Below are positions 50,074-59,727 of a DNA stretch of 64,000 nucleotides, piece after piece. Position 1 is the stretch's first letter. Every line of letters starts with the position of its first letter. This stretch comes from Clostridia bacterium (GTDB taxonomy: Bacteria > Bacillota > Clostridia > Christensenellales > Aristaeellaceae), in NCBI GenBank assembly GCA_017550745.1, contig JAFZOG010000160.1:41513-105512 (forward strand), given 5' to 3'. The notes below the pieces were generated by a model. It had not been told where the DNA came from and did not search any database. It saw only the letters and a list, made by a program, of their open reading frames with translations. The position numbers and the translations under genes are program-made.

Positions 50074-52488
50074 TTATTTGACTACCAGGTTCAGCAGGCG
50101 TCCGGGCACGTAGATGCATTTCACGATCTGCTTTTCGCCGATGAGCTTTTTGACCTCGTCCAGCTTGGGCAGTTCTTCCTGAGCGGCTTCTTTCGTGAGC
50201 GTGACGGGCACCATCAGCTTGCCTTTTACCTTGCCGTTGATCTGTACGGCGATTTCCACCTCATCCCGCACCAGGTACTTTTCATCATAACCGGGCCAGG
50301 GCTGGGTATAAACCGGTTCGCCGTAGCCCCGCTCCTGCCAGATTTCCTCGCAGATGTGTGGAGCCACCGGGGAGAGAAGGAGCAGCAGCGTTTTATATTC
50401 GTCCTTTGTGACGCTGCCCTTCTGCACCATTTCATTCACCAGCGTCATCATCTGGGCGATGGCGGTGTTGAACTTCATTTTCTCGAAGTCTTCGCTGACC
50501 TTCTTGATGGTCTGGTTTACGGACACCTTGAGATCGCTGCTGAAATCCTCGCTGTCCGTCAGGATATCCTGCAAGCGCCATACGCGGTCCAGGAACTTCC
50601 GGCAGCCGCGGGCGCCGTTGGTGCTCCACGGAATCGCCTGGTCGAATGCGCCCATGAACATTTCGTACATGCGGAAAGCGTCCGCGCCGATCTCCGCCAC
50701 GATCTCGTCCGGGTTCACCACGTTGCCGCGGCTCTTGCTCATTTTCTCGCCGTCGGAGCCGAGGATCATGCCCTGGGCGGTACGCTTGGCGTAGGGTTCG
50801 GGGGTGGGCACTTCGCCGATGTCATACAGGAAGCGGTGCCAGAACCGGGAATAGAGCAGATGGCGGGTGACATGCTCCATGCCGCCGTTATACCAGTCCA
50901 CAGGCAGCCAATACTTAAGCTCCTCCTGGCTGGCAAAAGCCTGGTCGTTATGCGGGTCGCAGTAACGCAGGAAATACCAGCTGCTGCCTGCCCACTGGGG
51001 CATAGTATCGGTTTCGCGCTGCGCCGCTCCGCCGCACTTGGGGCAGGAGCAATTCACAAAGCTGTCGATGCGTGCCAGGGGAGACTTGCCGTCGGTGCCG
51101 GGCTGGAAATCGTCGATCTCCGGCAGGCGCAGGGGCAGTTCTTCATAAGGCACGGCCACCACGCCGCACTTGGGGCAATGAATCAGCGGAATGGGCTCGC
51201 CCCAGTAGCGCTGGCGGTTGAAGGCCCAGTCCTTCATCTTATACTGGACGCCGGCCCTTCCGATGCCCTTCTTTTCGATTTCCTCCAGCACCCGGGCGAT
51301 GGAGTCCTTTTTATTGGTATAGCCGTTGAGAAAGCCGGAATTGATCATCTCGCCGTCACCGGTGTAGGCTTCCTTTTCGATATCGCCGCCCTTGATGACC
51401 TGCACGATGTCGATGCCGAACTTGTGGGCGAATTCCCAGTCGCGCTGGTCATGGGCGGGCACGGCCATGATAGCCCCGGTACCGTAGCCCATCATCACGT
51501 AGTCCGATATGAAGATGGGGACGACCTTCCCGGTCAGCGGGTTTACGGCGGACAGGCCCTCGATCTTGAGGCCGGTTTTTTCTTTTGTAAGCTGGGTACG
51601 TTCAAACTCCGTTTTCTTGGCGCACACATCCCGGTACGCTTCGATATCCGCCATATTGGCGATCTGGGAAGCGTACTTGTCGATAAGCGGATGTTCGGGA
51701 GCCATGACCATAAAGGTGACGCCGAACAGGGTGTCAGGCCGGGTGGTGTAGATTTCCACGCTTTCATCCGTTTGATACAGCGGGAAGCGCACAAACGCGC
51801 CTGTGGATTTGCCGATCCAGTTCACCTGCTGCATTTTGATATTTTCGGGATAATCGACGGTCTCCAGCCCTTCCAGCAGCTTGTCGGCGTATTTGGTGAT
51901 GCGCAGATACCATACATCCTTGGGCAGCTGGATCACGTCGCCGTGGCAGATGTCGCACTTGCCGCCCTGGCTGTCCTCATTGGAAAGGACGACCTTACAG
52001 GAGGGGCAGTAGTTCACCAGGGTCTTATCTCGGAATACCATGCCATGCTCAAAGAGCTTTAAGAAGATCCACTGGGTCCACTTGTAGTAATTCGGGTCAG
52101 TGGTATCCACTTCGCGGCTGTAATCAAAGGAGAAGCCCAGTTTTTTAAGCTGCTCCCGGAAATGGTCGATGTTTTCCTTGGTCACGATGGCAGGGTGGAT
52201 GTTGTTCTTGATGGCGTAGTTCTCCGTGGGCAGGCCGAAAGCGTCCCACCCGATGGGGAACAGCACGTTATACCCCTGCATCCGGCGCATACGGGAAATA
52301 ATATCCATGGCCGTGTTGGAGCGGGGATGCCCCACGTGCAGGCCGTGGCCGGAGGGATAGGGGAATTCGATCAGGGTGTAGAATTTAGGCCGGGTGTGAT
52401 CCTTCGATGCGGCAAAGGCCTGGTGATCATCCCAGTACTTTTGCCATTTGGGTTCGATCTCAGCGGGCACATAGGGCTTGACCGGCAT
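50074..52488 (-). CDS. leuS: Leucyl-tRNA synthetase
   Basis: The class I synthetase has 804 residues from ATG 52488, which AAGGAGG precedes by 7 bases. The HIGH motif appears as HVGHPRSNT and KMSKS as KMSKSRGN; the editing domain (about residues 220-410) carries ITKEKTG-like and VMGYGTGAIMAVPAHD segments, the latter with the editing Asp. Zinc-ribbon Cys pairs are CPSCK and CDIC. There is no T-box: the leader is about 28 bases. Confidence 0.97.
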   Translation of the reverse strand: MPVKPYVPAEIEPKWQKYWDDHQAFAASKDHTRPKFYTLIEFPYPSGHGLHVGHPRSNTAMDIISRMRRMQGYNVLFPIGWDAFGLPTENYAIKNNIHPAIVTKENIDHFREQLKKLGFSFDYSREVDTTDPNYYKWTQWIFLKLFEHGMVFRDKTLVNYCPSCKVVLSNEDSQGGKCDICHGDVIQLPKDVWYLRITKYADKLLEGLETVDYPENIKMQQVNWIGKSTGAFVRFPLYQTDESVEIYTTRPDTLFGVTFMVMAPEHPLIDKYASQIANMADIEAYRDVCAKKTEFERTQLTKEKTGLKIEGLSAVNPLTGKVVPIFISDYVMMGYGTGAIMAVPAHDQRDWEFAHKFGIDIVQVIKGGDIEKEAYTGDGEMINSGFLNGYTNKKDSIARVLEEIEKKGIGRAGVQYKMKDWAFNRQRYWGEPIPLIHCPKCGVVAVPYEELPLRLPEIDDFQPGTDGKSPLARIDSFVNCSCPKCGGAAQRETDTMPQWAGSSWYFLRYCDPHNDQAFASQEELKYWLPVDWYNGGMEHVTRHLLYSRFWHRFLYDIGEVPTPEPYAKRTAQGMILGSDGEKMSKSRGNVVNPDEIVAEIGADAFRMYEMFMGAFDQAIPWSTNGARGCRKFLDRVWRLQDILTDSEDFSSDLKVSVNQTIKKVSEDFEKMKFNTAIAQMMTLVNEMVQKGSVTKDEYKTLLLLLSPVAPHICEEIWQERGYGEPVYTQPWPGYDEKYLVRDEVEIAVQINGKVKGKLMVPVTLTKEAAQEELPKLDEVKKLIGEKQIVKCIYVPGRLLNLVVK

Positions 52489-52522
52489 AAGTAAGCCTCC
52501 TTCAATCATTGCGGATTGTTAC

Positions 52523-52551
52523 ATTATAATCGGAAAGAAGGTTTTTGTAAA
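52523..52551 (-). promoter_or_regulatory. SigA promoter of leuS
   Basis: TTTACA, 17 bases, TATAAT on the minus strand, leaving a short leader. Confidence 0.82.
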
Positions 52552-52620
52552 GCGCTTTGCAGTATAAAGATGCGGAAATTGGCCAAAGGCCGATTTCAAT
52601 GCCGGGGTTTACAGCCTTTC

Positions 52621-52652
52621 GAAAGAAACGCCGGAGCAGAGCAGCTCCGGCG
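52621..52652 (-). terminator. Rho-independent terminator of the beta-propeller gene
   Basis: CGCCGGAG pairs with CTCCGGCG (8 bp, loop 8), followed on the minus strand by TTTCTTTC. Confidence 0.75.
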
Positions 52653-52683
52653 AACCCGTGTCGGTTCATGCAGGAAAAGGAAA

Positions 52684-55302
52684 TCAGTTGAGCTTGACGC
52701 AATACATATTGGCATTGTTTTTGCTGCAAGTGCCAACCACAAGGTAGTTTTTGTATACAGCGGGGCTGCCCTGGATCGCGCCGCCGAGGTTGATGCTGGA
52801 GCGTACCTCGCCGGTTCTGGCGTAGAGCATCGTCAGGTTGCCGCCTTCGTCCCCCTGGATGATCCAGGCTTCACCGCGCTCGTCATATACGGCTACGGGG
52901 GAGGAGATGGCTTCGTCCGGCAGCGCTTTTTCCCACACAGCCTGGCCGGACTGCTTATTCAGCGCCAGGATCTTGCTGCCGCCGCCTTCCACCTTGTTGA
53001 CGGTAAAGATCACCAGATTGCCGATGGCATTCTGTCCGATGACCGGGCTGGCTTTACAGCCGGAAAGCTGGTTTTTATCATAGTCGCACTTGATGTCGTA
53101 ATGCCAGATTTCCTCGCCGGTCAGGGCGTTCAGCCTGCGGATGGTGACGGGGTTTTTGGTGCCGAGGCGGCTGTAGCAGGTGTTGCCTGTATAAAGGCTC
53201 ACGCTGTTATTCTCATCCATGTCCAGCGCGATGGCCGCGTCGATGTTATCGCCGCCGTCCACAGCCCAGACGGTCGTCATCGTGTCCGAATCCACGCAGC
53301 GGATGATGCCGTAAGCGTCCGCCATGTAGATATATTTGTCATACATGGCAACGCTGCTTTCAACAGCGGTCAGATTATCCTTTTCGCCGGCGGATTTGGT
53401 ACGCAGATAGGTGATTTCCGGTTTGATGTCGATGGACACCGCGCGATCCGGGAAGTCGCTATTTGGGTATTCAAACTTCATGTTCAGATCGACAGTATAG
53501 AGCAAACCGTTTTCCCCGGCCACGACCATGGCGTTTACGTCCCGCTGGTCGCACAGGAAAAGCGCTGTACCGTCAAACGCGCCGTTGGTGGAGTACTGCT
53601 CCTGGCCGTCATGTTTGCGCCCGTTGATCATGTAGACTTCTTTGCCTGTCACCAAATTGAACAGGCGCAGGCCGATGGAGCCGGTTTTTCCGTTCGCCAG
53701 TTTGGAAATGCCCTGCCCCACCGCCAGCAGCGGCCGATCCATACAATCGACGGAAACGCTGCCCTTCAGGGGATAACCTACGTTGATAGGGTCGCGGCTG
53801 GGAGACCCGTCCAGCAGATCGAGGAAATAAATCTTTCCGTCCTGTGCGCCGAAAATCACTTCGGTAAAATACTTCTGATTCTTTTTTTCTTCATACAGAT
53901 TCAGCCCCGGCCTAACCTCCTGCGTCCACCGGATGATGGCGGGCTGGCCTGTCCAGCCGACGCCGTACAGCGTGCCGTTGTCCTCCGTACGCAGGGAGCC
54001 GATGGGAGACTCCCACAGCACGGTCATCGACTCGTTTTCAATATTCACGATGCCGAAAGCGGCGTTGCGTCGGAAATTATCGCCCCGGAAGGTAGGCACC
54101 CCCAGGGGATAATGGGTGTAGGAATCCGGATTCGGCGCGATGTATCCGCTTTTCCGGGTAAAGGTAACGCTCTTTTTATTCTGAAAGACCGTATCCGAGG
54201 ATTTCGGGGAGCCAACGCCGTCAAAGGCTTCCAAGCGGGGAAGCGGGGTGGATGTGGGCGCGCCGGTAGGCCCCTGGAAGGGGATTTGCGTAGGAACTGC
54301 AGTAGGATCAGGCGTCGGTTCTTCCGTCGGGAGAGCAATCGGCTCCTCCGTCGGCGCTTCGGTCAAAACCGGTTCCGCCGTCGGCGCCCAGGTAATGACG
54401 GGTGCGATGCTATTGTCATCGGATTCGACCAGAAGCGGGATATTGTCGGTTACGGGTTCTTCTGTGGAGAAAACGGGAGGAACCACCGTCGTCAACGGCA
54501 TTTGCGTGGGCGGCGGCGTTTCAGCGGGAACAGGCGTGGGGCCCGTAATTACCAGCGAGACGGTTTGGTCTGTCCGGGTCCAGTTATTGTCCTGCCGGAT
54601 CACCGCGTACACGTCGCCGGAATAAGGCGCGTCAAAAATGGCGTTGATATTCCATGTTTTGTTTGTTTCGTTTGCGCTGTTGACAAGGGTAACGGTACAA
54701 GCGATGTCGTTGCCGTCCACGTCTTCGATGCGAACGCCATCCACGGCCTGGTTGGTGGTCAGGCTGAGCAGCAGGCGCGTGTTTATGCTGCCGCTGTTGC
54801 TGGCTGCCTGGAAGGAGATTGCTTTTCCGGGCTCCTTCACCTTCGCCTGCACCAGGCCGTCAATCGCGTTCTTTATAGGATTCAAAGGACCTGCGTCCTG
54901 GATGAAATGCAGCGCCACGCATCCCAGCAGCACCACGATCAGCAAGCCTACAATCAGCTTCATCCAGGGGAAGGAACGGGTATCCCCATCGTCGTCGCAA
55001 TCATCGTCGAGGGGAACACTCCTGCGCATGTACATTTGATCGTCGCTGTAAACAGAGGGCTGACGTTTTCTGCCGCGCGGCATCGGGGAAGAGGCAAAAG
55101 AATCGTTCTCTTCCGGCCAATTGGAAGGAACGCGCCGCTGCCATTTGATTTCATCCGCCGGCTCCTGCTCCGGGGGCAATTGCCTGGATGAATTGACGGC
55201 AGGCGCCTGAGCCGTTTTTTCCGTTTCCTGACGGTGGCGCTCGCTGCGCCGATGGCGGACCACAGGCTGCTGATTATAATTTGGATCTTGATAATTGCTC
55301 AA
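52684..55302 (-). CDS. Membrane-anchored PQQ-like beta-propeller protein
   Basis: The N-terminal 110 residues are cytoplasmic, Arg-, Gln- and Pro-rich (RHRRSERHRQETEK). One membrane helix follows near residue 115 (WMKLIVGLLIVVLLGCVALHF), then an Ig-like region, a Thr/Pro/Glu-rich linker (EAPTEEPIALPTEEPTPDPT), and from about residue 400 a WD40/PQQ-type propeller with repeats such as GKIYFLDLLDG, ALTGEEIWHYD and LNKQSGQAVWEKAL. TTG at 55302 is the likely start: GGGAGG is 9 bases upstream, while ATG at 55326 lacks a site. It resembles BamB-like scaffold proteins but no partner gene is adjacent. Its role is unknown. Confidence 0.85.
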   Translation of the reverse strand: MSNYQDPNYNQQPVVRHRRSERHRQETEKTAQAPAVNSSRQLPPEQEPADEIKWQRRVPSNWPEENDSFASSPMPRGRKRQPSVYSDDQMYMRRSVPLDDDCDDDGDTRSFPWMKLIVGLLIVVLLGCVALHFIQDAGPLNPIKNAIDGLVQAKVKEPGKAISFQAASNSGSINTRLLLSLTTNQAVDGVRIEDVDGNDIACTVTLVNSANETNKTWNINAIFDAPYSGDVYAVIRQDNNWTRTDQTVSLVITGPTPVPAETPPPTQMPLTTVVPPVFSTEEPVTDNIPLLVESDDNSIAPVITWAPTAEPVLTEAPTEEPIALPTEEPTPDPTAVPTQIPFQGPTGAPTSTPLPRLEAFDGVGSPKSSDTVFQNKKSVTFTRKSGYIAPNPDSYTHYPLGVPTFRGDNFRRNAAFGIVNIENESMTVLWESPIGSLRTEDNGTLYGVGWTGQPAIIRWTQEVRPGLNLYEEKKNQKYFTEVIFGAQDGKIYFLDLLDGSPSRDPINVGYPLKGSVSVDCMDRPLLAVGQGISKLANGKTGSIGLRLFNLVTGKEVYMINGRKHDGQEQYSTNGAFDGTALFLCDQRDVNAMVVAGENGLLYTVDLNMKFEYPNSDFPDRAVSIDIKPEITYLRTKSAGEKDNLTAVESSVAMYDKYIYMADAYGIIRCVDSDTMTTVWAVDGGDNIDAAIALDMDENNSVSLYTGNTCYSRLGTKNPVTIRRLNALTGEEIWHYDIKCDYDKNQLSGCKASPVIGQNAIGNLVIFTVNKVEGGGSKILALNKQSGQAVWEKALPDEAISSPVAVYDERGEAWIIQGDEGGNLTMLYARTGEVRSSINLGGAIQGSPAVYKNYLVVGTCSKNNANMYCVKLN

Positions 55303-55351
55303 AGGATGAAACCTCCCGTACATCATTTACGGTGTAAATAATCCCGTATAT

Positions 55352-55380
55352 AGTATATCAGAAACGAACCTGAATCACAA
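55352..55380 (-). promoter_or_regulatory. SigA promoter of the beta-propeller gene
   Basis: TTGTGA, 17 bases, TATACT on the minus strand. Confidence 0.7.
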
Positions 55381-55438
55381 GAAAAAAATGCCCTCCGGGA
55401 AAGGTTTAACAGAAAATTAACCGGCGCAAAAACCGTGC

Positions 55439-55467
55439 TTCAATTTTCATCATGAATATGATACAAT
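55439..55467 (+). promoter_or_regulatory. Possible SigA promoter of rsmE
   Basis: TTCAAT, 17 bases, TACAAT, 36 bases before the rsmE start; the -35 is weak. Confidence 0.5.
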
Positions 55468-55503
55468 ATGAACTGAACCACAAGAAGGCGGGGGAGATAT
55501 GCC

Positions 55504-56220
55504 ATGCACCGTTTTTTTTCGGAAAGACTGGATGAAAACAGCGCTGTGCTGTTGCCAAAGGAGGAGGATCATGCGCTCAGGGTGCTGCGCCTGAATACCG
55601 GCGACGCATGCCAGGCGCTGATGGATGGCAGCGTTTTTGACGCGGTGATCCGGGAAACCAGCCCGCGCGTGGTATTGACGCTGGGGGAGGCGCTGCCGAC
55701 GCCTGAGCCGTCCGTCAGTGTTACGTTGTATCAGGGCGTCCCGAAAGGTGATAAGATGGATTATACTGCCCAGAAATGCACGGAGGCTGGTGTCAGCAGG
55801 ATCGTGCCGGTGGAGTTTTCCCGCTGTGTAGCCCGCTGGGAGGGCAAGGACGCAGTCAAGAAGCAGGCCCGGTTTCAGCGCATCGCCGCGGAAGCGGCCA
55901 AGCAGTCTGGCCGGGCAGCGGTTCCGGAGGTTTCTTTGCCAATGGCCTTTGGCGCCATGTGCGCAGAGATTGCGAAGCATGAGCTCATACTGGCCCCATG
56001 GGAGGAAGAACACGGAAACGGCATCCGGGCCAATTGGCAGGGAGAAAAAGACGTGGCGATCGTCATCGGCCCGGAAGGCGGTATTTCCTTGGAAGAAATC
56101 GAACGGCTGAAAAAAGCCGGAGCGAAGCCCGTCACCCTCGGCCCGCGCATATTCCGCACAGAAACGGCCGGTTTAGCGGCAATTGTTTCATTGCTGACTA
56201 TATCGGGAGATATGGAATAA
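55504..56220 (+). CDS. rsmE: 16S rRNA m3U1498 methyltransferase RsmE
   Basis: The 238-residue SPOUT methyltransferase has the family motifs HALRVLRL near the N-terminus (PUA-like domain), PKGDKMDY, and the trefoil-knot SAM site IVIGPEGGIS followed by LGPRIFRTETAGL. It methylates U1498 at the decoding centre of assembled 30S subunits. GGGGGAGAT precedes the ATG. In many Firmicutes it follows prmA and precedes mtaB; here mtaB does follow, after a terminator. Confidence 0.95.
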   Translation: MHRFFSERLDENSAVLLPKEEDHALRVLRLNTGDACQALMDGSVFDAVIRETSPRVVLTLGEALPTPEPSVSVTLYQGVPKGDKMDYTAQKCTEAGVSRIVPVEFSRCVARWEGKDAVKKQARFQRIAAEAAKQSGRAAVPEVSLPMAFGAMCAEIAKHELILAPWEEEHGNGIRANWQGEKDVAIVIGPEGGISLEEIERLKKAGAKPVTLGPRIFRTETAGLAAIVSLLTISGDME

Positions 56221-56227
56221 GCGAAGC

Positions 56228-56253
56228 GCCCATTCCCTGGAACGGGCTTTTTT
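56228..56253 (+). terminator. Rho-independent terminator after rsmE
   Basis: GCCCATTCC pairs with GGAACGGGC with one mismatch and is followed by six T. Confidence 0.75.
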
Positions 56254-56321
56254 CCAAATTGTATCATATCAATACGCAGGCAGCATTTCAAGCGCGCCTG
56301 CCCTAAAGGAGTTTACCATTC

Positions 56322-57605
56322 ATGAAAACAGTTGCTTTCCACACCCTGGGCTGCAAGGTGAATCAATATGATTCCCAGGCGATGCTGGAGCTGTTTATAC
56401 AAGCGGGGTACGAGCCCCGCGCATTTACCGACACGGCTGATATATACGTGGTGAATACCTGCACCGTCACCGGAACCGGTGACAAGAAAAGCCTGAATGC
56501 TGTGCGGCGCGCTTTGCGGACGAATCCACAGGCCGAAGTCGTGATTGCCGGATGCCTCGCCCAGCGGGACGGGGAAAAGCTGCTGGAGACCGGCGCAAGG
56601 CTGGTGATCGGCAACGCGCGCCGGGACGAGGTGGTAAAACTGCTGGAGGAAGCGGTGGAGAAGGGAGAAAGGGTGGCGGCAGTCACGGACATCCTGCGGG
56701 CACCGTATGAACCACTGTTTATTTCCAGCCATGAAGGGCACACCCGGGCAGTTCTGAAGATTCAGGAGGGATGCGACCGCTACTGTACCTATTGCATCAT
56801 TCCTTACGTGCGGGGCGGCATTCGCTCCCGCAAGCCGGAAGACATCGCCAAGGAAGCCTGCCGATTGGCCAGGGCGGGCTTTCAGGAATTGGTGCTGACC
56901 GGGATCCACCTGACCAGTTACGGCCGGGATCTGGAGAAGGCTTCTCTGATCGATGCAATTCGCGCCTGTGACGTGCCAGGCGTCAGCCGTATCCGGCTGG
57001 GTTCGCTGGAACCGGTGATCGTGACGGAGGACTTTGTGTCCTCCCTCCAAATCGAAAAAAAGGTCTGTCCGCAGTTTCACTTGGCCTTGCAATCAGGCAG
57101 CGACGCGGTGCTGCATAGGATGCGCCGCCGCTATACCACCGAGGATTTCCGCCGGGCCTGCGCGCTGCTGCGGCAGGCTTATCCCACCTGCGCCATCACC
57201 ACGGACGTGATCACAGGGTTTCCCGGCGAAACCGAGGATGAGTTTTCCGAAACGGTAAGGTTCAGCCGGGAAATCGGCTTCGCCCGGATGCACGTTTTTC
57301 CTTATTCTGCCCGCCAGGGCACCCCAGCGGCGGCCATGCCAAATCAGGTGAAACGGGCTGTCCGGGAGGAACGGGCACGTCAGCTGATCGCCGTGGGCAA
57401 TGCGCTGGCCGAAGCTTACCGTGCCTCCTGGCTCGGAAAGCAAGTGGAAGTCCTGCTGGAAGAAACCGATGAAAACGGCCTCGCCCATGGCTATACTGCC
57501 GAATACATTCCCTGCGCAGTGGAAAGCGGGCATCCTGGACAGCTCTGCAAAGCGACCGTGACCGAGATTCTTGAAGATGGGTTGTTGGGGATCATTTCAG
57601 TATAG
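56322..57605 (+). CDS. mtaB: tRNA t6A37 methylthiotransferase MtaB
   Basis: The 427-residue radical-SAM enzyme adds a methylthio group to t6A at position 37 of ANN-decoding tRNAs. The N-terminal cluster-binding Cys are in LGCKVNQYD, VNTCTVTG and IAGCLAQR; the radical-SAM triad is CDRYCTYC. A C-terminal TRAM domain follows (LGKQVEVLLEETDENG). The CKVNQYD form and length mark MtaB rather than MiaB. Confidence 0.94.
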   Translation: MKTVAFHTLGCKVNQYDSQAMLELFIQAGYEPRAFTDTADIYVVNTCTVTGTGDKKSLNAVRRALRTNPQAEVVIAGCLAQRDGEKLLETGARLVIGNARRDEVVKLLEEAVEKGERVAAVTDILRAPYEPLFISSHEGHTRAVLKIQEGCDRYCTYCIIPYVRGGIRSRKPEDIAKEACRLARAGFQELVLTGIHLTSYGRDLEKASLIDAIRACDVPGVSRIRLGSLEPVIVTEDFVSSLQIEKKVCPQFHLALQSGSDAVLHRMRRRYTTEDFRRACALLRQAYPTCAITTDVITGFPGETEDEFSETVRFSREIGFARMHVFPYSARQGTPAAAMPNQVKRAVREERARQLIAVGNALAEAYRASWLGKQVEVLLEETDENGLAHGYTAEYIPCAVESGHPGQLCKATVTEILEDGLLGIISV

Positions 57606-57619
57606 ATCAAAATAAGGAA

Positions 57620-57649
57620 ACGCCCGGATGTGTTTTCGCTTCCGGGCGT
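57620..57649. terminator. Bidirectional terminator between mtaB and rnfB
   Basis: ACGCCCGGA pairs with TCCGGGCGT (9 bp, loop 12). On the minus strand TTTCCTTATTTT follows, ending the rnf operon. Confidence 0.82.
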
Positions 57650-57711
57650 CTTTAATGGCTTGGCCGTTGTTGTTTCTGGTTTTATGCCTATCTTGTCTCA
57701 GCAAGCGGGAA

Positions 57712-58497
57712 TCAGTCGATGGTGATGCACTTGCAGGGGCACACAGCGGCGCAGGAGCCGCAGCGGGTGCACTTGGCAGGGTCGATGTGGGCGAAACCGT
57801 TTTCTATGGTAATTGCTTCGTATTGGCATTCCTTCTTGCAGCGTCCGCAGCCGATACAGGCGTCCATGCAAACGGCGCGGGCCACGCGGGCGGTGTCGCT
57901 GTTGCGGCAGCGCACGATGACGCTGGAGGACAGAGGCAGCAGCTTCAACACGCTGCGGGGACAGGCTTTCACGCACGCGCCGCAGGCTGTGCACTTGTCG
58001 GGGTCAACATGCGCGATGCCGTTGACCATGCTGATGGCGCCAAACGCGCACTTGTCCATGCAGTCGCCAAGGCCCAGGCATGCAAAGCGGCAGTCCTTGG
58101 GGCCGCCCGCAAGGCCGGCAGCGGTGGAGCAGCTCTGATAGCCGTCGTACTGATAGCGATCCTTCGCTACGCCGCTTTCGCCCTGGCACAGCACGCGGCA
58201 CACCAGCTTTTCACTGCTGGCGGCTTCCATACCCATGATTTTGGCAATGCCTTTTATGCCTTTTTCACCGGCAGGGGCACAGCCGTTGATGGGCGCTTCG
58301 CCAGCCACCACGGCTGCGGCGAAGCCGTCGCAGCCGGGATAGCCGCAGGCACCGCAGTTCGCGCCGCCCAGGCACTCGCGTACCTGCGCCACACGCTCGT
58401 CCACTTCCACATGGAATTTCTTGCTGGCGAAGGTGAGCACGCCGCCAAAAATCAGGCCCAGCGCGCCCAACAGGATACCGGCATACAAAATCGTCAT
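57712..58497 (-). CDS. rnfB: Rnf complex subunit B (ferredoxin-like)
   Basis: The 261-residue protein has one N-terminal helix, then the iron-sulfur motif GGANCGACGYPGC, then three ferredoxin-type cluster segments visible as CTACGACVKACP, CIGCGRCKKECQ and CTRCGSCAAVCP, plus further Cys near CFACL-like residues. RnfB accepts electrons from reduced ferredoxin. AAGGAGG lies before the ATG; 13 bases separate it from rnfA. It is the last gene of the operon. Confidence 0.95.
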   Translation of the reverse strand: MTILYAGILLGALGLIFGGVLTFASKKFHVEVDERVAQVRECLGGANCGACGYPGCDGFAAAVVAGEAPINGCAPAGEKGIKGIAKIMGMEAASSEKLVCRVLCQGESGVAKDRYQYDGYQSCSTAAGLAGGPKDCRFACLGLGDCMDKCAFGAISMVNGIAHVDPDKCTACGACVKACPRSVLKLLPLSSSVIVRCRNSDTARVARAVCMDACIGCGRCKKECQYEAITIENGFAHIDPAKCTRCGSCAAVCPCKCITID

Positions 58498-58510
58498 ATC
58501 AGCATCCTCC

Positions 58511-59092
58511 TTATACCAAGCCGTTGAAGCCCATAAAGGCCACAGCCATCAGTCCGGCGGATACCAGGGTGATGGGGAAGCCTTTCATGCAGGCGGGGAT
58601 CTTGCTGCTTTCCAGCCGCTCGCGTACGCCTGCCATCAGTACGATGGCCAGCAGGAAGCCCAGGGCAGAGAAGGTGCCGTTCAGCACAGACTGGAGCAGG
58701 CCGTAATTGTTGTTCATGTTCAGGGTCGCCACGCCCAGCACGGCACAGTTGGTGGTGATCAGGGGCAGGTAGATTCCCAGCGCGCTGTACAGGGTGGGGC
58801 TGCTCTTTTTGAGGAACATTTCCACAAACTGCACCAGCGCCGCAATGACCAGGATGAACGCAATGGTGTTCATGTAAGTCAGATCCAGGGGGATCAGCAG
58901 GAAGTTGTAGATCAGCCAGCAGAACAGGGAAGCGATGGTCATCACGAAGGTCACGGCCAGGCCCATGCTGATGCTGGTTTCTACCTTGCCGGATACGCCC
59001 AGGAAGGGGCAGCACCCCAGGAAGCGGTTGAAAATGAAGTTATGGGTCAGGATGCAGCTGACCATAAACAGCAGGATATCTGTGATGCTCAT
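58511..59092 (-). CDS. rnfA: Rnf complex subunit A
   Basis: The 193-residue protein has six predicted membrane helices. NRFLGCCPFLGVSGK and TTNCAVLGVA carry the Cys that, with RnfE, hold the intramembrane [2Fe-2S] cluster. It overlaps rnfE by 4 bases. Length and sequence are typical of the family. Confidence 0.96.
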   Translation of the reverse strand: MSITDILLFMVSCILTHNFIFNRFLGCCPFLGVSGKVETSISMGLAVTFVMTIASLFCWLIYNFLLIPLDLTYMNTIAFILVIAALVQFVEMFLKKSSPTLYSALGIYLPLITTNCAVLGVATLNMNNNYGLLQSVLNGTFSALGFLLAIVLMAGVRERLESSKIPACMKGFPITLVSAGLMAVAFMGFNGLV

Positions 59093-59727
59093 GCGGCCTG
59101 TCCCTCCTTATCAGCATGCTTTCTTTCATACTTTTTGACAGCCAGGTTCACTAAGCCCATCAGCAGCCCGTAGGTGAGGAAGCCGCCGGAGGCCAGCACG
59201 ATCAGCAGCATGGGCTCGTAGGAGCCGCCCAGCAGGTTAAAGCCGAATACGCTGCCGTTGCCGATCAGCTCGCGGATGGCGCCCATCATGGTCAGCGCCA
59301 GCGTGAAGCCCAGGCCCATGCCCAGCCCGTCGAAAGCGGACAGCACAGGGCCGTTCTTGCTGGCAAAGGCTTCCGCCCGGGCCAGGATGATGCAGTTCAC
59401 CACAATCAGAGGAATGAAGATGCCAAGGCTTTCGTCCAGCGAGGGAAGGAACGCCTTCATCAGCAGCTGCACCATGGTCACGAATGTGCAGATCACCACA
59501 ATGAAAGCGGGGATGCGCACCTGGTCAGGGATGAACTTGCGCAGCAGGGAAATGGCAATGTTGGAGCATACCAGCACGAAGGTGGCGGCCGCGCCCATGC
59601 CCAGACCGTTTAACGCACTGGTGGTGACGGCCAGGGTGGGGCAGGTGCCCAGCACCAGGCGGAAGGTGGGGTTTTCGGGAATGATGCCGTTCAAGAAGAC
59701 GGACCCGACGCTTTTCTTTTCGCTCAT
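59089..59727 (-). CDS. rnfE: Rnf complex subunit E
   Basis: The 212-residue, six-helix protein is homologous to RnfA; cluster Cys are in LVLGTCPTLAV and VVNCIILARAEAF. It overlaps rnfD directly by 4 bases (ATGA). In the usual clostridial order rnfG would stand between rnfD and rnfE; here no base is left for it. Confidence 0.96.
   Translation of the reverse strand: MSEKKSVGSVFLNGIIPENPTFRLVLGTCPTLAVTTSALNGLGMGAAATFVLVCSNIAISLLRKFIPDQVRIPAFIVVICTFVTMVQLLMKAFLPSLDESLGIFIPLIVVNCIILARAEAFASKNGPVLSAFDGLGMGLGFTLALTMMGAIRELIGNGSVFGFNLLGGSYEPMLLIVLASGGFLTYGLLMGLVNLAVKKYERKHADKEGQAA

Noticed and set aside
52489-52522. T-box leader ahead of leuS
   Set aside because: The promoter lies about 35 bases from the start, so there is no room for a T-box, which needs over 150 bases.
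52516-55191. 891-codon open frame on the plus strand
   Set aside because: It is antisense to the beta-propeller gene, starts with no ribosome site and shows no domain; the minus strand has the anchor helix and propeller repeats.
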